A stretch of 64,000 nucleotides of DNA from contig JAEXRP010000008.1 in NCBI GenBank assembly GCA_023440705.1, positions 62,001 through 126,000 of the forward strand, in the 5' to 3' direction. The stretch comes from Soonwooa sp023440705. GTDB taxonomy: Bacteria > Bacteroidota > Bacteroidia > Flavobacteriales > Weeksellaceae. Positions 45,003 through 53,526 of this stretch are shown here, piece after piece; the first letter of the stretch is position 1; the number at the start of each line of letters is the position of its first letter. The position numbers and the translations under genes are program-made. The notes under the pieces were generated by a model. The model was not told where the DNA came from, searched no databases, and was given only the letters and a program-made list of their open reading frames with translations.

Positions 45003-45431
45003 ATGGCAAAAACCAAGACAACTTTTACAGAGGCTGATGTTGAAGAATTTATTAAGACTTTTGCAAATTCTCAACAAAAAATCGATGATAGTTTTGAACT
45101 CATAAAACTGATGTCTGAAATATCTGGTCAACCACCGCAAATGTGGGGACCAACGATTGTCGGTTTTGGATGTTATCATTACAAATACAAATCGGGACAC
45201 GAAGGTGATGCTCCGATTCTAGGTTTTTCACCAAGGAAGGCGGAGTTTTCTTTATACGTTTTCACAGGTTTGGAAGAACACGAATATCTTTTAAAAGATT
45301 TAGGAAAATTCAGAATGGGGAAGGCTTGTATCTATGTCAAAAAACTTTCTGATATTAATATTGACGCTTTAAGAATATTGATGCAAGAAAGTATTAATTA
45401 TATTTCTGAAAAATATGAACGAGTAAAATAA
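45003..45431 (+). CDS. DUF1801 domain protein
   Basis: This 142-aa single-domain DUF1801 protein has the typical MWGPTIVGFGCYHYKY...FSPRKAEFSLYVF pattern and a C-terminal helix IDALRILMQESINY. It is the last gene of the trio and shares a fold with the gene before it, probably from an old duplication. The function is unknown. Confidence 0.85.
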   Translation: MAKTKTTFTEADVEEFIKTFANSQQKIDDSFELIKLMSEISGQPPQMWGPTIVGFGCYHYKYKSGHEGDAPILGFSPRKAEFSLYVFTGLEEHEYLLKDLGKFRMGKACIYVKKLSDINIDALRILMQESINYISEKYERVK

Positions 45432-45469
45432 ATTTTTGATTATCCGTAATTGATTATAAAGATATTTTA

Positions 45470-45617
45470 AACGCAAAGTCGCTATTTTATTTACATTAAA
45501 TCGTTTTTAAGACGCAAGGTTTATCTTCGATAAATTTCAGGAAGTAAGTTTGAAAATCTTCGATTTTCTTGCGTCTTAATTTTCATTGTGTAATTGAAAA
45601 TTTTGCGACTTTGCGTT
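45470..45617. repeat. Nested inverted-repeat element (second dispersed family, full copy)
   Basis: Outer arms AACGCAAAGTCGC (45470-45482) and GCGACTTTGCGTT (45605-45617) are perfectly complementary. Inner arms AAGACGCAAG (45509-45518) and CTTGCGTCTT (45568-45577) are also perfect. Its left half aligns in reverse with 10619-10690. It lies between convergent genes and could form a large hairpin in RNA from either side. The structure suggests a small non-autonomous mobile element. Confidence 0.7.
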
Positions 45618-45669
45618 AGTTTTTCAAATATTATTCAAGACGGATATTCATAAATAAATTTGTTTCTTA

Positions 45670-46494
45670 TTAATTAACAATAATATTTCCATTAGTATCA
45701 TAGTTAAAACTCCAAGATTTCTCAACAGCATTTGTAATTTCATTATTAATATTATAATGAGTTTCTGTATATTTTCTAAAATTATTTTTTGAAAGACTTC
45801 GATAAAAATAATCTCCTAATAAATATAACTTTTTGGTTGGATTTTTGGAAGTATCATAATTCTCAAAAGTTCGAACTATTCTTTCATTTTTATTTTCGCC
45901 ATTAATTTGTAGATAAAATTCTGTTTTAACAAGATTAGTATTGTTATCGTAGAAAAATTTTTCAACATAACCTGCCTTATAATCATTAGGATCTTGTGGG
46001 TTATAAGGCATATTTGGAAAAGTAGTTGTTATTTCCGTTAAAAGATTATTATTGTATGCATAAGTCAATTTTTTGTTTAAATATGCTTGACTAACGTCAG
46101 GGATTTCCCTTATTAAAATTTGGTTGGAAGCATTTAATGTATAAATATTAGTATTTTTAGGAACAATATATTGTGGCGATGATAAGAAGTTTTCAACAAG
46201 AACTGAATTGTTACTGTTGTATGTTAAGCTTGTGTAAATATCCTTTGAAAAAGCACCATTGAAACCTGTGCTACTAGATATAGGTAGAAAACCACCAATT
46301 TGTTTAACTAATCTTTTTTGACTGTCGTACTGTAGCGTAAAATCGATTTCTTGTGGGTTAATCCAATTTCCTGTTCTATTAAAATCAATTTTAATATTTT
46401 TAACTAAATCATCTTGCTCTTGTTGAGGATTATCATCTCTATTGCAAGAAAATGTTAGAATTGATAAAAGTGAAAGTAATAAATATTTTTTCAT
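45670..46494 (-). CDS. Lipoprotein with YD-like repeats
   Basis: This 274-aa lipoprotein has a signal peptide ending in the lipobox FSCNRDD (cysteine at residue 17). The mature part contains repeated aromatic/Asn-rich strands such as LQYDSQKRLV, LTYAYNNNLLTEI, FFYDNNTNLVKTEF and FNYDTNGNIIVN. These resemble the YD/RHS-type or DUF4595-like repeats common in flavobacterial surface proteins. The function is unknown. It is a single gene. Confidence 0.7.
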   Translation of the reverse strand: MKKYLLLSLLSILTFSCNRDDNPQQEQDDLVKNIKIDFNRTGNWINPQEIDFTLQYDSQKRLVKQIGGFLPISSSTGFNGAFSKDIYTSLTYNSNNSVLVENFLSSPQYIVPKNTNIYTLNASNQILIREIPDVSQAYLNKKLTYAYNNNLLTEITTTFPNMPYNPQDPNDYKAGYVEKFFYDNNTNLVKTEFYLQINGENKNERIVRTFENYDTSKNPTKKLYLLGDYFYRSLSKNNFRKYTETHYNINNEITNAVEKSWSFNYDTNGNIIVN

Positions 46495-46600
46495 TTGACT
46501 AAAGTATTATTTTTCTTTTAAAAGCTCCAAATATTGATCAAATTTGTTTTAGTTTTCTATAAATTGCACAGGTAAAAAATAACATAAACATAAACGAAAA

Positions 46601-47047
46601 ATGGCAACAACTAACATTTATTTAACTTTTGAAGGTAATTGCAAAGCGGCTTTTGACTTTTACAAATCAGTTTTTGGTGGTGATTTTCCACATGTTGGAA
46701 AATTCGGAGATATGCCCGAAACAGACGGTAAACCAATCTCTGAAGAAGACAAAGAAAAAATTATGCACATTTCGCTTCCAATTAGTAAAGAAACTGTGTT
46801 AATGGGCAGTGACGCTGGTACAGATTGGGGAAAAGGATTGACGATTGGCAACAACTTTTCGATTGCTATCAATGCAGATTCTCGTGAAGAAGCTGATAAA
46901 TTATTCAATGGACTGTCAGAAGGCGGAACAGTTACAATGCCTTTACAGGAGACGTTTTGGGGCGCTTATTTTGGGATGTTCGTTGATAAATTCAATATCA
47001 ATTGGATGATGAATTATGACGATCCTAGCAAGGTTCAGCCACATTAA
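46601..47047 (+). CDS. VOC/PhnB-like family protein
   Basis: This 148-aa protein of the glyoxalase/vicinal-oxygen-chelate fold has the PhnB-like pattern IYLTFEGNCKAAFDFYKSVFGG at the N-terminus and WGAYFGMFVDKFNINWMMNY at the C-terminus. The metal-site histidine/glutamate set is incomplete, as usual in PhnB-like proteins, so enzymatic activity is doubtful. A strong terminator follows. Confidence 0.88.
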   Translation: MATTNIYLTFEGNCKAAFDFYKSVFGGDFPHVGKFGDMPETDGKPISEEDKEKIMHISLPISKETVLMGSDAGTDWGKGLTIGNNFSIAINADSREEADKLFNGLSEGGTVTMPLQETFWGAYFGMFVDKFNINWMMNYDDPSKVQPH

Positions 47048-47057
47048 TTTATTAAAA

Positions 47058-47093
47058 CAAAAAACTGCTTTGCAAAACCGAAGCAGTTTTTTT
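47058..47093. terminator. Terminator of the VOC gene
   Basis: AAAACTGCTT pairs with AAGCAGTTTT across a 10-nt loop, with T or A tracts on both sides, so it can work in both directions. Confidence 0.85.
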
Positions 47094-47095
47094 AA

Positions 47096-47174
47096 TAAAA
47101 AAAGGCGTTCGCCACAACAGCAAAAGCCTTTAACAATACAATATTTAGTTCGGTAGGTAAGCTTCAAACTTACT
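47096..47174 (-). ncRNA. Candidate small RNA of about 80 nt
   Basis: Behind a promoter at 47179-47208, the minus strand holds a 5' hairpin (GTAAGT/GCTTAC, 47156-47172) and an unpaired middle. A Rho-independent terminator follows (AAAGGC/GCCTTT with an inner TTGC/GCGA stem, 47101-47131) with a seven-T tail. There is no open reading frame of note. The terminator alone could instead serve the upstream serine hydrolase gene, whose stop is at 47234. Confidence 0.45.
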
Positions 47175-47178
47175 GGTC

Positions 47179-47222
47179 CAAAGATAGTTTTGTTAAGCCT
47201 TTCAAAAATACGGTTAACCGTA
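47179..47222 (-). promoter_or_regulatory. Promoter with adjoining 14-bp palindrome for the candidate small RNA
   Basis: On the minus strand TTTTTG (47203-47208) lies 16 bp before TATCTTTG (47179-47186), close to the Bacteroidetes -33/-7 pattern. The perfect palindrome TACGGTTAACCGTA (47209-47222) directly abuts the -33 box and is centred near -40, a usual position for an activator. Confidence 0.45.
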
Positions 47223-47233
47223 AAATCAGTTTT

Positions 47234-48289
47234 TTAAAACTTTGGATTAGGATTTTTACTTAAAAAATCGATAAGAATGTTTTTGATTTTCGTTTCAATA
47301 TTGTAATAATAGTCGCTGTTTTCGGGCATTTGGTTTTCGAGGATAACAAGACTCAAATCATATTTCGGAATGTAAATATTAAGTGCGCTAAAACCGTCAC
47401 CTAAACCAGTATGTCCATAATATTTAATATTTTGCTCATTTACAATACGAATTCCGTAACCATAAGGCTGCTTTTCTTTTCCGAAAACATCATGTTGAGA
47501 CAAGGTTTTTCCTTTTAAAAATTCTTGTAAACTTTTATTTTTTAAAATCTTACCAGAATAAAGTAATTGATTCCAAAAACTTAACTCGCTTGTTGACGCC
47601 AACCAACCATCAGCCGCAGCATAGTCTGGTCGAATACCACTTTTCTCTAATACTTCAATTTTGTCGTTGTTGATTAAATGTCCTTTAACACTAGACAAAG
47701 CGCTATTATTTGTAAAAATTTCTGGATTTTTAAAACCTAGAGATTTCAAAAACGTCATAGCTTGTTCTGCATAAGGTTTTTTATAAATCTGTTCTAAAAT
47801 CTGACCAGCAAGCGCAAATGACAAATTTCCATATCGAAATTCTGAACCTGCGGGATAAGCCAGTTTTTGATCCAATTTTACAATACCATGCGTGTGATTC
47901 AGTAATTGATAAACTTTTACAGAATCTTTCCAAGTCGTTTTTAAGTCAGGAAGATATTTAGAAATTGGATCTTCAAGATTTAGCTTCGAATCTTCAACCG
48001 CTTTCAGCAACATAACTGCTGTCAATTGCTTGGTAATGGACATTACTTCAAAACGGTCAGTATTTTTAAGTTCGGTTTTAGTGTTAAAATTTTGTACGCC
48101 AAAACTCGATTGATAAAGATTCTGTTTTCCTTTTGTTATTAAAATATTTCCATTAAACTTAATTGGTGAATCTTGATGCATCACCGAATCTATTTTTGAA
48201 TAAATGGACGAAAATTGTTGTGCGGAATACTGTATACTCAAAATCGAAAATACAATAATTAAAGACAAACGACTTTGTGTAGAAAGCAT
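47234..48289 (-). CDS. Serine hydrolase, beta-lactamase/class C-like
   Basis: This 351-aa exported protein (signal peptide ending QYSAQ) has the penicillin-binding-protein-like fold. The SxxK nucleophile motif is S84-I-T-K87 and the second motif is Y153-G-N155. The third motif is probably HTG in KYYGHTGLGDGF. Such proteins are esterases, D-aminopeptidases or peptidoglycan enzymes; true beta-lactamase activity is not implied. It follows the DUF4199 gene by 12 bp in the same operon. Confidence 0.87.
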   Translation of the reverse strand: MLSTQSRLSLIIVFSILSIQYSAQQFSSIYSKIDSVMHQDSPIKFNGNILITKGKQNLYQSSFGVQNFNTKTELKNTDRFEVMSITKQLTAVMLLKAVEDSKLNLEDPISKYLPDLKTTWKDSVKVYQLLNHTHGIVKLDQKLAYPAGSEFRYGNLSFALAGQILEQIYKKPYAEQAMTFLKSLGFKNPEIFTNNSALSSVKGHLINNDKIEVLEKSGIRPDYAAADGWLASTSELSFWNQLLYSGKILKNKSLQEFLKGKTLSQHDVFGKEKQPYGYGIRIVNEQNIKYYGHTGLGDGFSALNIYIPKYDLSLVILENQMPENSDYYYNIETKIKNILIDFLSKNPNPKF

Positions 48290-48301
48290 CTTTTTAGGAT
48301 T

Positions 48302-48814
48302 TTAAAAACTGGTTTCCGATTGTTTATTTTTCTTGGGTTTAGTTTGTAAAAACACCATCAAAATTGCAGAGGTAATTACTCCCAAAGCTAATGCCCCGAA
48401 AGTCCCTTGTCGCACATAATTAGCAAAATTAAATTGAGCTTTTGCTTCATCAAAAGTTCCATAGTAACCATGATTCAAACCACTTTGAATAGCATTTTTA
48501 AAGAAGTCTGGCGATATCACAAAAGAGACTACCCATTGTACAAAAGGACTTAGAAAAGCAATAAAAAGTGACAAAACGATCCCTGAAGTCACACCTTGTT
48601 TAAAATCCATTTGCCCTTTATAGTAGTTTTTCTTTTTGTCACGCAGTGCTAGATAAACCATTATCGTCGCAGGAATCGCAAAAAGATTGGTCAGATACAT
48701 TTGATAATCAATATATTTATCATGTAGACCTGTAAGTTTTTCTAGAAACATCCAAACTAAGGCCACTATGCTAAAAAGTATTGCCCATTTTATTTCAATC
48801 TTTATGCTCTTCAT
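48302..48814 (-). CDS. DUF4199 family membrane protein
   Basis: This 170-aa protein has four predicted membrane helices (about 10-28, 38-57, 73-95, 133-155). The pattern VYLALRDKKKNYYKGQMDFKQGVTSGIVLSLFIAF is typical of the Bacteroidetes DUF4199 family, of unknown function. It is the first gene of a two-gene unit with the serine hydrolase. Confidence 0.83.
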   Translation of the reverse strand: MKSIKIEIKWAILFSIVALVWMFLEKLTGLHDKYIDYQMYLTNLFAIPATIMVYLALRDKKKNYYKGQMDFKQGVTSGIVLSLFIAFLSPFVQWVVSFVISPDFFKNAIQSGLNHGYYGTFDEAKAQFNFANYVRQGTFGALALGVITSAILMVFLQTKPKKNKQSETSF

Positions 48815-49214
48815 TTAATTTTTATTTTCGATGGCGTTTTTTCGTAATACTTGCTAAAATATTCAAAATTTCTAGATTAGCAAATACCTATTGATAGGAT
48901 TTTATTAAAAATAACTTAATTTGTCATTTTCAAAATACATACTAAAAATACATACTTCTAAAAACAACTTTTTTGTCACTATCAAAGTGTATAGCCACCA
49001 GATAATTATAAGCTTCTTTCTTAATTTTAGTATTGCTATCTGTTCTCTAAATTTTATTTTTTTGTGACTATAATTAAGAACGAATAAGTGTTTATTTTTT
49101 GAAATCCACTTCACTTACTCTACAATCAATAATGATTTCGATGACGTCGGAGATCGTTAATAAACTGCTTTCTATACGATTTTAATAAACGTTTTATATT
49201 TAAAAACTATTTCA
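48815..49214. other. Gene-free stretch upstream of the GH31 gene
   Basis: This is about 400 bp of AT-rich sequence between two divergent genes. I see no convincing promoter, RNA or repeat. A 69-codon open frame on the minus strand has the composition of random AT-rich DNA. Confidence 0.4.
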
Positions 49215-50835
49215 ATGGTAAAATATTCATTATTTTCGTTAAAATTATTTTCTTTTTTTTCTGATTTTGGTTTGTACCAATTCAATTTTTGCTCAAAACG
49301 AGCATACCACGGAGGTTAAGTTTTTAGAAAATGAACAATGGTGGGGTGGCGCGGTTGCGTTGGGCTCTCAAATGCCTTATGTAAAGCCTTTGAAGGAGTT
49401 TAATCTAGCTTCTCAAAACTATAATAATCAGGTGGTGCCTTTGTTTCTATCGAATAAAGGACGTTTTATTTGGAGCGAAAAGCCTTTCAAATTTGAAGTT
49501 CAAGATAAAGCGATACAAATTAAATCCGATTTCGAAGATATCAAAATTCAACAATCGGGTTCGACTTTAAAATCTGCTTATTTGGAAGCCAGTAAAAAAT
49601 ATTTTCCAGCAACGGGAACGCTTCCAGATCCTTTATTTTTCTCGATGCCGCAATACAATACTTGGATTGAGTTGATTTATAACCAAAATCAGCATGATAT
49701 TTTAAAATATGCCCAAGGAATTGCGGATAATAACTTTCCGAAAGGCGTTTTGATGATTGATGATAACTGGCAGAAATACTACGGTAATTTTGAATTTAAA
49801 GCTGAAAAGTTTCCTGGCCCGAAGCAAATGGTTGAAAAACTCCATTCGATGGGGTTTAAAGTGATGTTATGGGTTTGTCCTTTTGTGAGTTCGGATAGTC
49901 CAGAGTATAGAATGTTGGAAGAAAAAGGCTATTTAATTAAAGAAAAAGGGAAAAAATCGCCAGCAATTATTTCGTGGTGGAATGGAAAAAGTGCGTGCTT
50001 TGACTTAACCAATCCTGAAGCAAAAGCCTATTTCGTAGCTCAATTAAAAAAGATGCAAACGGAATATGGGATTGATGGATTCAAATTTGATGCGGGAGAT
50101 AATCAATTTTACAATCCGAAATATATTGATAGTTATAAGAAAGATGCAATTTCTGTTGATCACACCAAAGCTTGGAGCGAAATTGGCTTGGAGTTTCCGT
50201 TTAATGAATACCGTGCGGGATGGCAAATGGGTGGACAGCCGTTGGTACAAAGACTTGGTGACAAAGCCTATTCTTGGAAAGCCGTTCAAATGTTGATTCC
50301 AGATATGATCGCAGCTGGACTTTTAGGTTATGCCTATACTTGCCCAGATATGATTGGTGGTGGCTCTTTCGCAGCATTTTTGAATCTAAAAGAAGGTGAT
50401 TTTGATCAAAAATTAATCATTCGATCAGCTCAAGTTCATGCGTTGATGCCGATGATGCAGTTTTCTGTTGCGCCTTGGAGAATTTTGGGCGCTCAGAATG
50501 TTGAAATTGCAAAGAACGCCGCAAAATTACACGAGAAATTCGGGCCATATATTTTGAAATATGCTCAATCTTCATCTAAAAATGGTGAACCAATTGTTCG
50601 TCACATGGATTATGTTTTCCCGAATCAAGGCTTTGATTTAACGAAAGATCAATTCATGTTGGGTGACAAATATATGGTTGCGCCAATTGTGACAACGGAA
50701 GATAAGCGAACGGTGAAACTTCCGAAAGGAAAGTGGAAAGATGATTTAGGAAATGTAATTCAAGGTGGAAAAACTATCGAAATTGATGTTCCGCTAAGTC
50801 GATTGCCATATTACGAAAGATTAGGAAAATACTAG
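49215..50835 (+). CDS. GH31 family glycosidase, frameshifted in the signal peptide
   Basis: The enzyme part (522 aa from a TTG at 49267) has the GH31 barrel. The catalytic nucleophile is the aspartate of DGFKFDAGD (50089-50091), with earlier landmarks GVLMIDDNWQ and GFKVMLWVCPFVSSDS. It acts on alpha-linked sugars. The open frame lacks a usable start. An ATG at 49215 opens a perfect signal peptide (MVKYSLFSLKLF..., ending IFAQ) only if one T is removed from the eight-T run at 49253-49260. As given, the gene is out of frame at its start. It may be phase-variable, decaying or a sequencing error. The N-terminal beta domain is shorter than usual for GH31. Confidence 0.8.
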
Positions 50836-50856
50836 TATTTTGTATTTAAATTATAG

Positions 50857-50891
50857 AAAACCTTGCGATTATTTTGATTGCAAGGTTTTTT
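50857..50891 (+). terminator. Terminator of the GH31 gene
   Basis: AAAACCTTGC pairs with GCAAGGTTTT across a 13-nt loop and is followed by a T tract. Confidence 0.85.
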
Positions 50892-50911
50892 CATTTTGGT
50901 TAAAATTGATT

Positions 50912-50919
50912 TATATTTG
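50912..50919 (+). promoter_or_regulatory. Promoter -7 box of the antiporter gene
   Basis: TATATTTG matches TAnnTTTG. Transcription would start near 50926, giving a leader of about 150 nt that contains a 20-codon open frame. Confidence 0.45.
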
Positions 50920-50937
50920 CTGCATAAAACACAACAC

Positions 50938-51000
50938 ATGATTTTCTATTTTCGTCTGCAAACCATATTGCTAGACATTCATCATCAGCATTTTGATTAA
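50938..51000 (+). CDS. Possible 20-codon upstream open frame (leader peptide)
   Basis: ATG at 50938 opens MIFYFRLQTILLDIHHQHFD and stops at TAA, 12 nt behind the predicted transcript start. It has three histidines close to its stop codon. Hairpin-forming sequence (TTTTGA/TCAAAA near 51015-51030) follows before the antiporter ATG. This looks like an attenuator layout, but it may be chance. Confidence 0.25.
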   Translation: MIFYFRLQTILLDIHHQHFD

Positions 51001-51077
51001 AGATTTCAAGGTTTTGATTTTCAAAATCGAGTGATTATTTCTTTACAATTCAACCTTTTTTTACAACGATTATTTTT

Positions 51078-52670
51078 ATGTTGCACGAGCTTTTACCATT
51101 TGGTTTAATCATGGTTTTCATCATTGTGCTGCTCAATATTTGGGCGACAAAACTCAAAATAGCCTATCCCATTTTGCTGGTTTTAGCAGGGTTGGGGATT
51201 AGTTTTATTCCAGGTTTACCCGTGATTCGTATCGATCCAGATATGATATTTTTTATCTTTTTACCGCCTCTTTTGTATGAAGCCTCATGGACCGTTTCTT
51301 TTAAAGAAATGAAAAAATGGTGGCGTATTATTGGAAGCTTTGCCTTTCTAGTGGTGTTTTTTACGGCTTTTTTGGTTGCTATTACAGCCAATCATTTCAT
51401 TCCAGGATTTAGTATCGCATTGGGTTTTGTTTTAGGTGGAATTGTTTCGCCTCCCGATGCTGTGAGTACGGGTGCTATCACCAAGTTTGTGAAAATTCCG
51501 AAATCGACATCTGCGATTCTAGAAGGGGAAAGTTTGTTAAATGATGCGTCTTCATTAATTGTATTTCGCTTTGCTTTGGTTGCCGTGGGAACGGGACAAT
51601 TTATCTGGCAAACGGCGATAACAGACTTTTTGTGGATGTTAGTTGGCGGTGTTGGAACCGGTTTGATTGTTGGTTTTATTTTCATGAGAATTCATAAAAA
51701 ATGGTCTACAGATCGTGTTTCTGATACGGCGCTAACGCTAATTGCACCATATTTTATGTATTGGCTGGCAGAACAGGCGCATTGCTCGGGAGTTCTGGCG
51801 GTCGTAAGTGGCGGATTGTTTCTGTCGTCTCAACGATTAAGTTTTTTAAGTAGCAGCAGTAGAATAACTGGTTTCAGTGTTTGGCAAAGCTTTGTTTTTA
51901 TCTTAAATGGAATCGTATTTCTCATCATTGGGCTTGAACTTCCCGAAATTGTTGATGGCATTAAAGCCAACGGAATTCCTCTAGAAACGGCAATTTTTTA
52001 TGGTGCTATCGTCACGCTTGTTTTGATTTTGGCGCGAATGGTGAGTTCGTATATTGCGATTTTTGCGACCATCATTTTTCGTCCCAAAGTAGCCCATAAT
52101 ATGCAACAACAGGGCAGAAGTTGGTGGGCGCCATTAGCCATGGGTTGGACAGGAATGCGAGGCGTTGTTTCTTTAGCAGCGGCACTTTCAATTCCGTTGC
52201 AATTAAATGGTGAGCCTTTTCCGCATCGTAATTTAATTCTATTTATCACTTTTGAAGCCATTTTATTAACCTTGGTCGTGCAAGGATTGACTTTACCGTG
52301 GGTGATTTCAAAATTTAAGCCTTTTTCTGGATTAGCCAATTTGGAGCATGATGAACAAGAAACGCGTCAGCATATTAAAAAAGGTTTGAAACAGCATGTT
52401 TACGATCATATCAAAAACAAATTTGAAAGTGAAGAACGTTGGCAAGGTCATGCTGGGATGGAAAAGGTTTTAAAACATTGGGAAAATCAAGCCAATACAC
52501 AGGATATTCGATGGATTGATGATGATGTTAAAGCCGTTCTTTTAGAAATGTTTGAGTTGCAGCGAAATTACCTTCATGAACTGAATAAAGATCCAAAAAT
52601 TGATGAAGAAATTATCCGTATGCAAGTCTATCAAATCGATTTGGAAGAAGAAAGAATTCGATATGTTTGA
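51078..52670 (+). CDS. CPA1 family Na+/H+ antiporter
   Basis: This is a 530-aa cation:proton antiporter with about 12 membrane helices and a C-terminal soluble helical tail (about 430-530). The CPA1/NhaP-YjcE markers are FFIFLPPLLYEASW, SPPDAVSTGAITK and LEGESLLNDASSLIVF, the last with the ion-binding Asn-Asp pair. It exchanges Na+ or K+ for H+ across the inner membrane. Its leader carries a small open frame. Confidence 0.92.
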   Translation: MLHELLPFGLIMVFIIVLLNIWATKLKIAYPILLVLAGLGISFIPGLPVIRIDPDMIFFIFLPPLLYEASWTVSFKEMKKWWRIIGSFAFLVVFFTAFLVAITANHFIPGFSIALGFVLGGIVSPPDAVSTGAITKFVKIPKSTSAILEGESLLNDASSLIVFRFALVAVGTGQFIWQTAITDFLWMLVGGVGTGLIVGFIFMRIHKKWSTDRVSDTALTLIAPYFMYWLAEQAHCSGVLAVVSGGLFLSSQRLSFLSSSSRITGFSVWQSFVFILNGIVFLIIGLELPEIVDGIKANGIPLETAIFYGAIVTLVLILARMVSSYIAIFATIIFRPKVAHNMQQQGRSWWAPLAMGWTGMRGVVSLAAALSIPLQLNGEPFPHRNLILFITFEAILLTLVVQGLTLPWVISKFKPFSGLANLEHDEQETRQHIKKGLKQHVYDHIKNKFESEERWQGHAGMEKVLKHWENQANTQDIRWIDDDVKAVLLEMFELQRNYLHELNKDPKIDEEIIRMQVYQIDLEEERIRYV

Positions 52671-52692
52671 TTTTAAATTTAATTTCAAAAAC

Positions 52693-52726
52693 AAAAAAAC
52701 CTCCAACATTTTTGGAGGTTTTTTTA
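52693..52726. terminator. Bidirectional terminator between antiporter and DsbA genes
   Basis: AAAAACCTCC pairs with GGAGGTTTTT with a 9-nt loop, and T tracts occur on both strands. Confidence 0.9.
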
Positions 52727-52742
52727 TAATTTATGGATTAAT

Positions 52743-53456
52743 TTAATCACATTTTCCGTTAATATCACAACTTGCACCAGAGTCAGATTCCAAAGTTGTA
52801 AAACCCGAATCTTTATTAAAATCGGCGTAAGATTGCTTAAGTGCATCTAAGAAATGATGAACCGGTTGCGCGCCTTTTACCGCATATTTTCTATTAAATA
52901 CAAAAAACGGAACCGAGTCAACGCCAAGATCAGAAGCTTCAGCAATATCATCTTTTGCATATTTTAGAAACTCATCTTGTTGAAGTGCTTGGTTAACATC
53001 GTCAACTGACAATCCGATCTGTTGCCCCAAATCAAGTAGAGTAGTATCATCTGCTAAATCTTTTCCATCTGTGAAATGTGCTTTAAAGAAAACTTCTTCG
53101 GCTTGATCGCCCAATCCTTTCTCTTTTGCAAACTGAATAATTCTGTGCGCTTTGATGGAATTTGCTAACAATTGTGTTTCAAAATCAAAATCCAAGCCTG
53201 CATTTTTTGCCATTCCAGTTACATTTTCGAACATCACATTAACATCGTTAATGTTCATCCCTTTGCGGTTGGCGATGTATTCTGCCATCGTCGTTCGGAT
53301 TTTAACTTCCTCTGGAATTGTCGGATCTAGTTGGAAAGATTTCCATTCGAATTCAACTTGGTCTTTGTGATCAAATTGCGCTAGAGCAGCTTCGAAATGT
53401 CTTTTTCCGATATAACAAAAAGGACACATGATGTCACTCCAGATTTCTATTTTCAT
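52743..53456 (-). CDS. DsbA family oxidoreductase (FrnE-like)
   Basis: This is a cytoplasmic thioredoxin-fold protein of about 237 aa. From the ATG at 53456 it starts MKIEIWSDIMCPFCYIGKR, with the active-site pair C11-P-F-C14. A long helical insert and the cis-proline region VDSVPFFVFNRKYAVKGAQP follow, as in FrnE/2-hydroxychromene-2-carboxylate-isomerase-like DsbA proteins. The C-terminal tail carries a second cysteine pair (SCDINGKCD). No signal peptide is present, so it acts in the cytoplasm, perhaps against oxidative stress. Confidence 0.9.
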   Translation of the reverse strand: MKIEIWSDIMCPFCYIGKRHFEAALAQFDHKDQVEFEWKSFQLDPTIPEEVKIRTTMAEYIANRKGMNINDVNVMFENVTGMAKNAGLDFDFETQLLANSIKAHRIIQFAKEKGLGDQAEEVFFKAHFTDGKDLADDTTLLDLGQQIGLSVDDVNQALQQDEFLKYAKDDIAEASDLGVDSVPFFVFNRKYAVKGAQPVHHFLDALKQSYADFNKDSGFTTLESDSGASCDINGKCD

Positions 53457-53526
53457 TTTATTTGGATTCATATTTTTTTAAATTTTATTTAAACTAAAAC
53501 TTATACAAAGTTGCGACAATTAAAGT

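Noticed and set aside
47234..48289. Beta-lactamase antibiotic resistance gene
   Set aside because: The SxxK and YxN motifs are shared by many esterases and peptidases; there is no specific match to a class C enzyme and no resistance context.
48905..49114. 69-codon open frame on the minus strand in the gap before the GH31 gene
   Set aside because: Composition is that of random AT-rich DNA (Lys, Ile, Leu, Tyr, Trp), with no domain, signal peptide or promoter, and the frame is short.
51392..52339. Two long open frames antisense to the Na+/H+ antiporter gene
   Set aside because: They are shadows of the membrane protein's codon pattern; they are Lys/Thr/Pro/Ile-rich with no domain or start signal.
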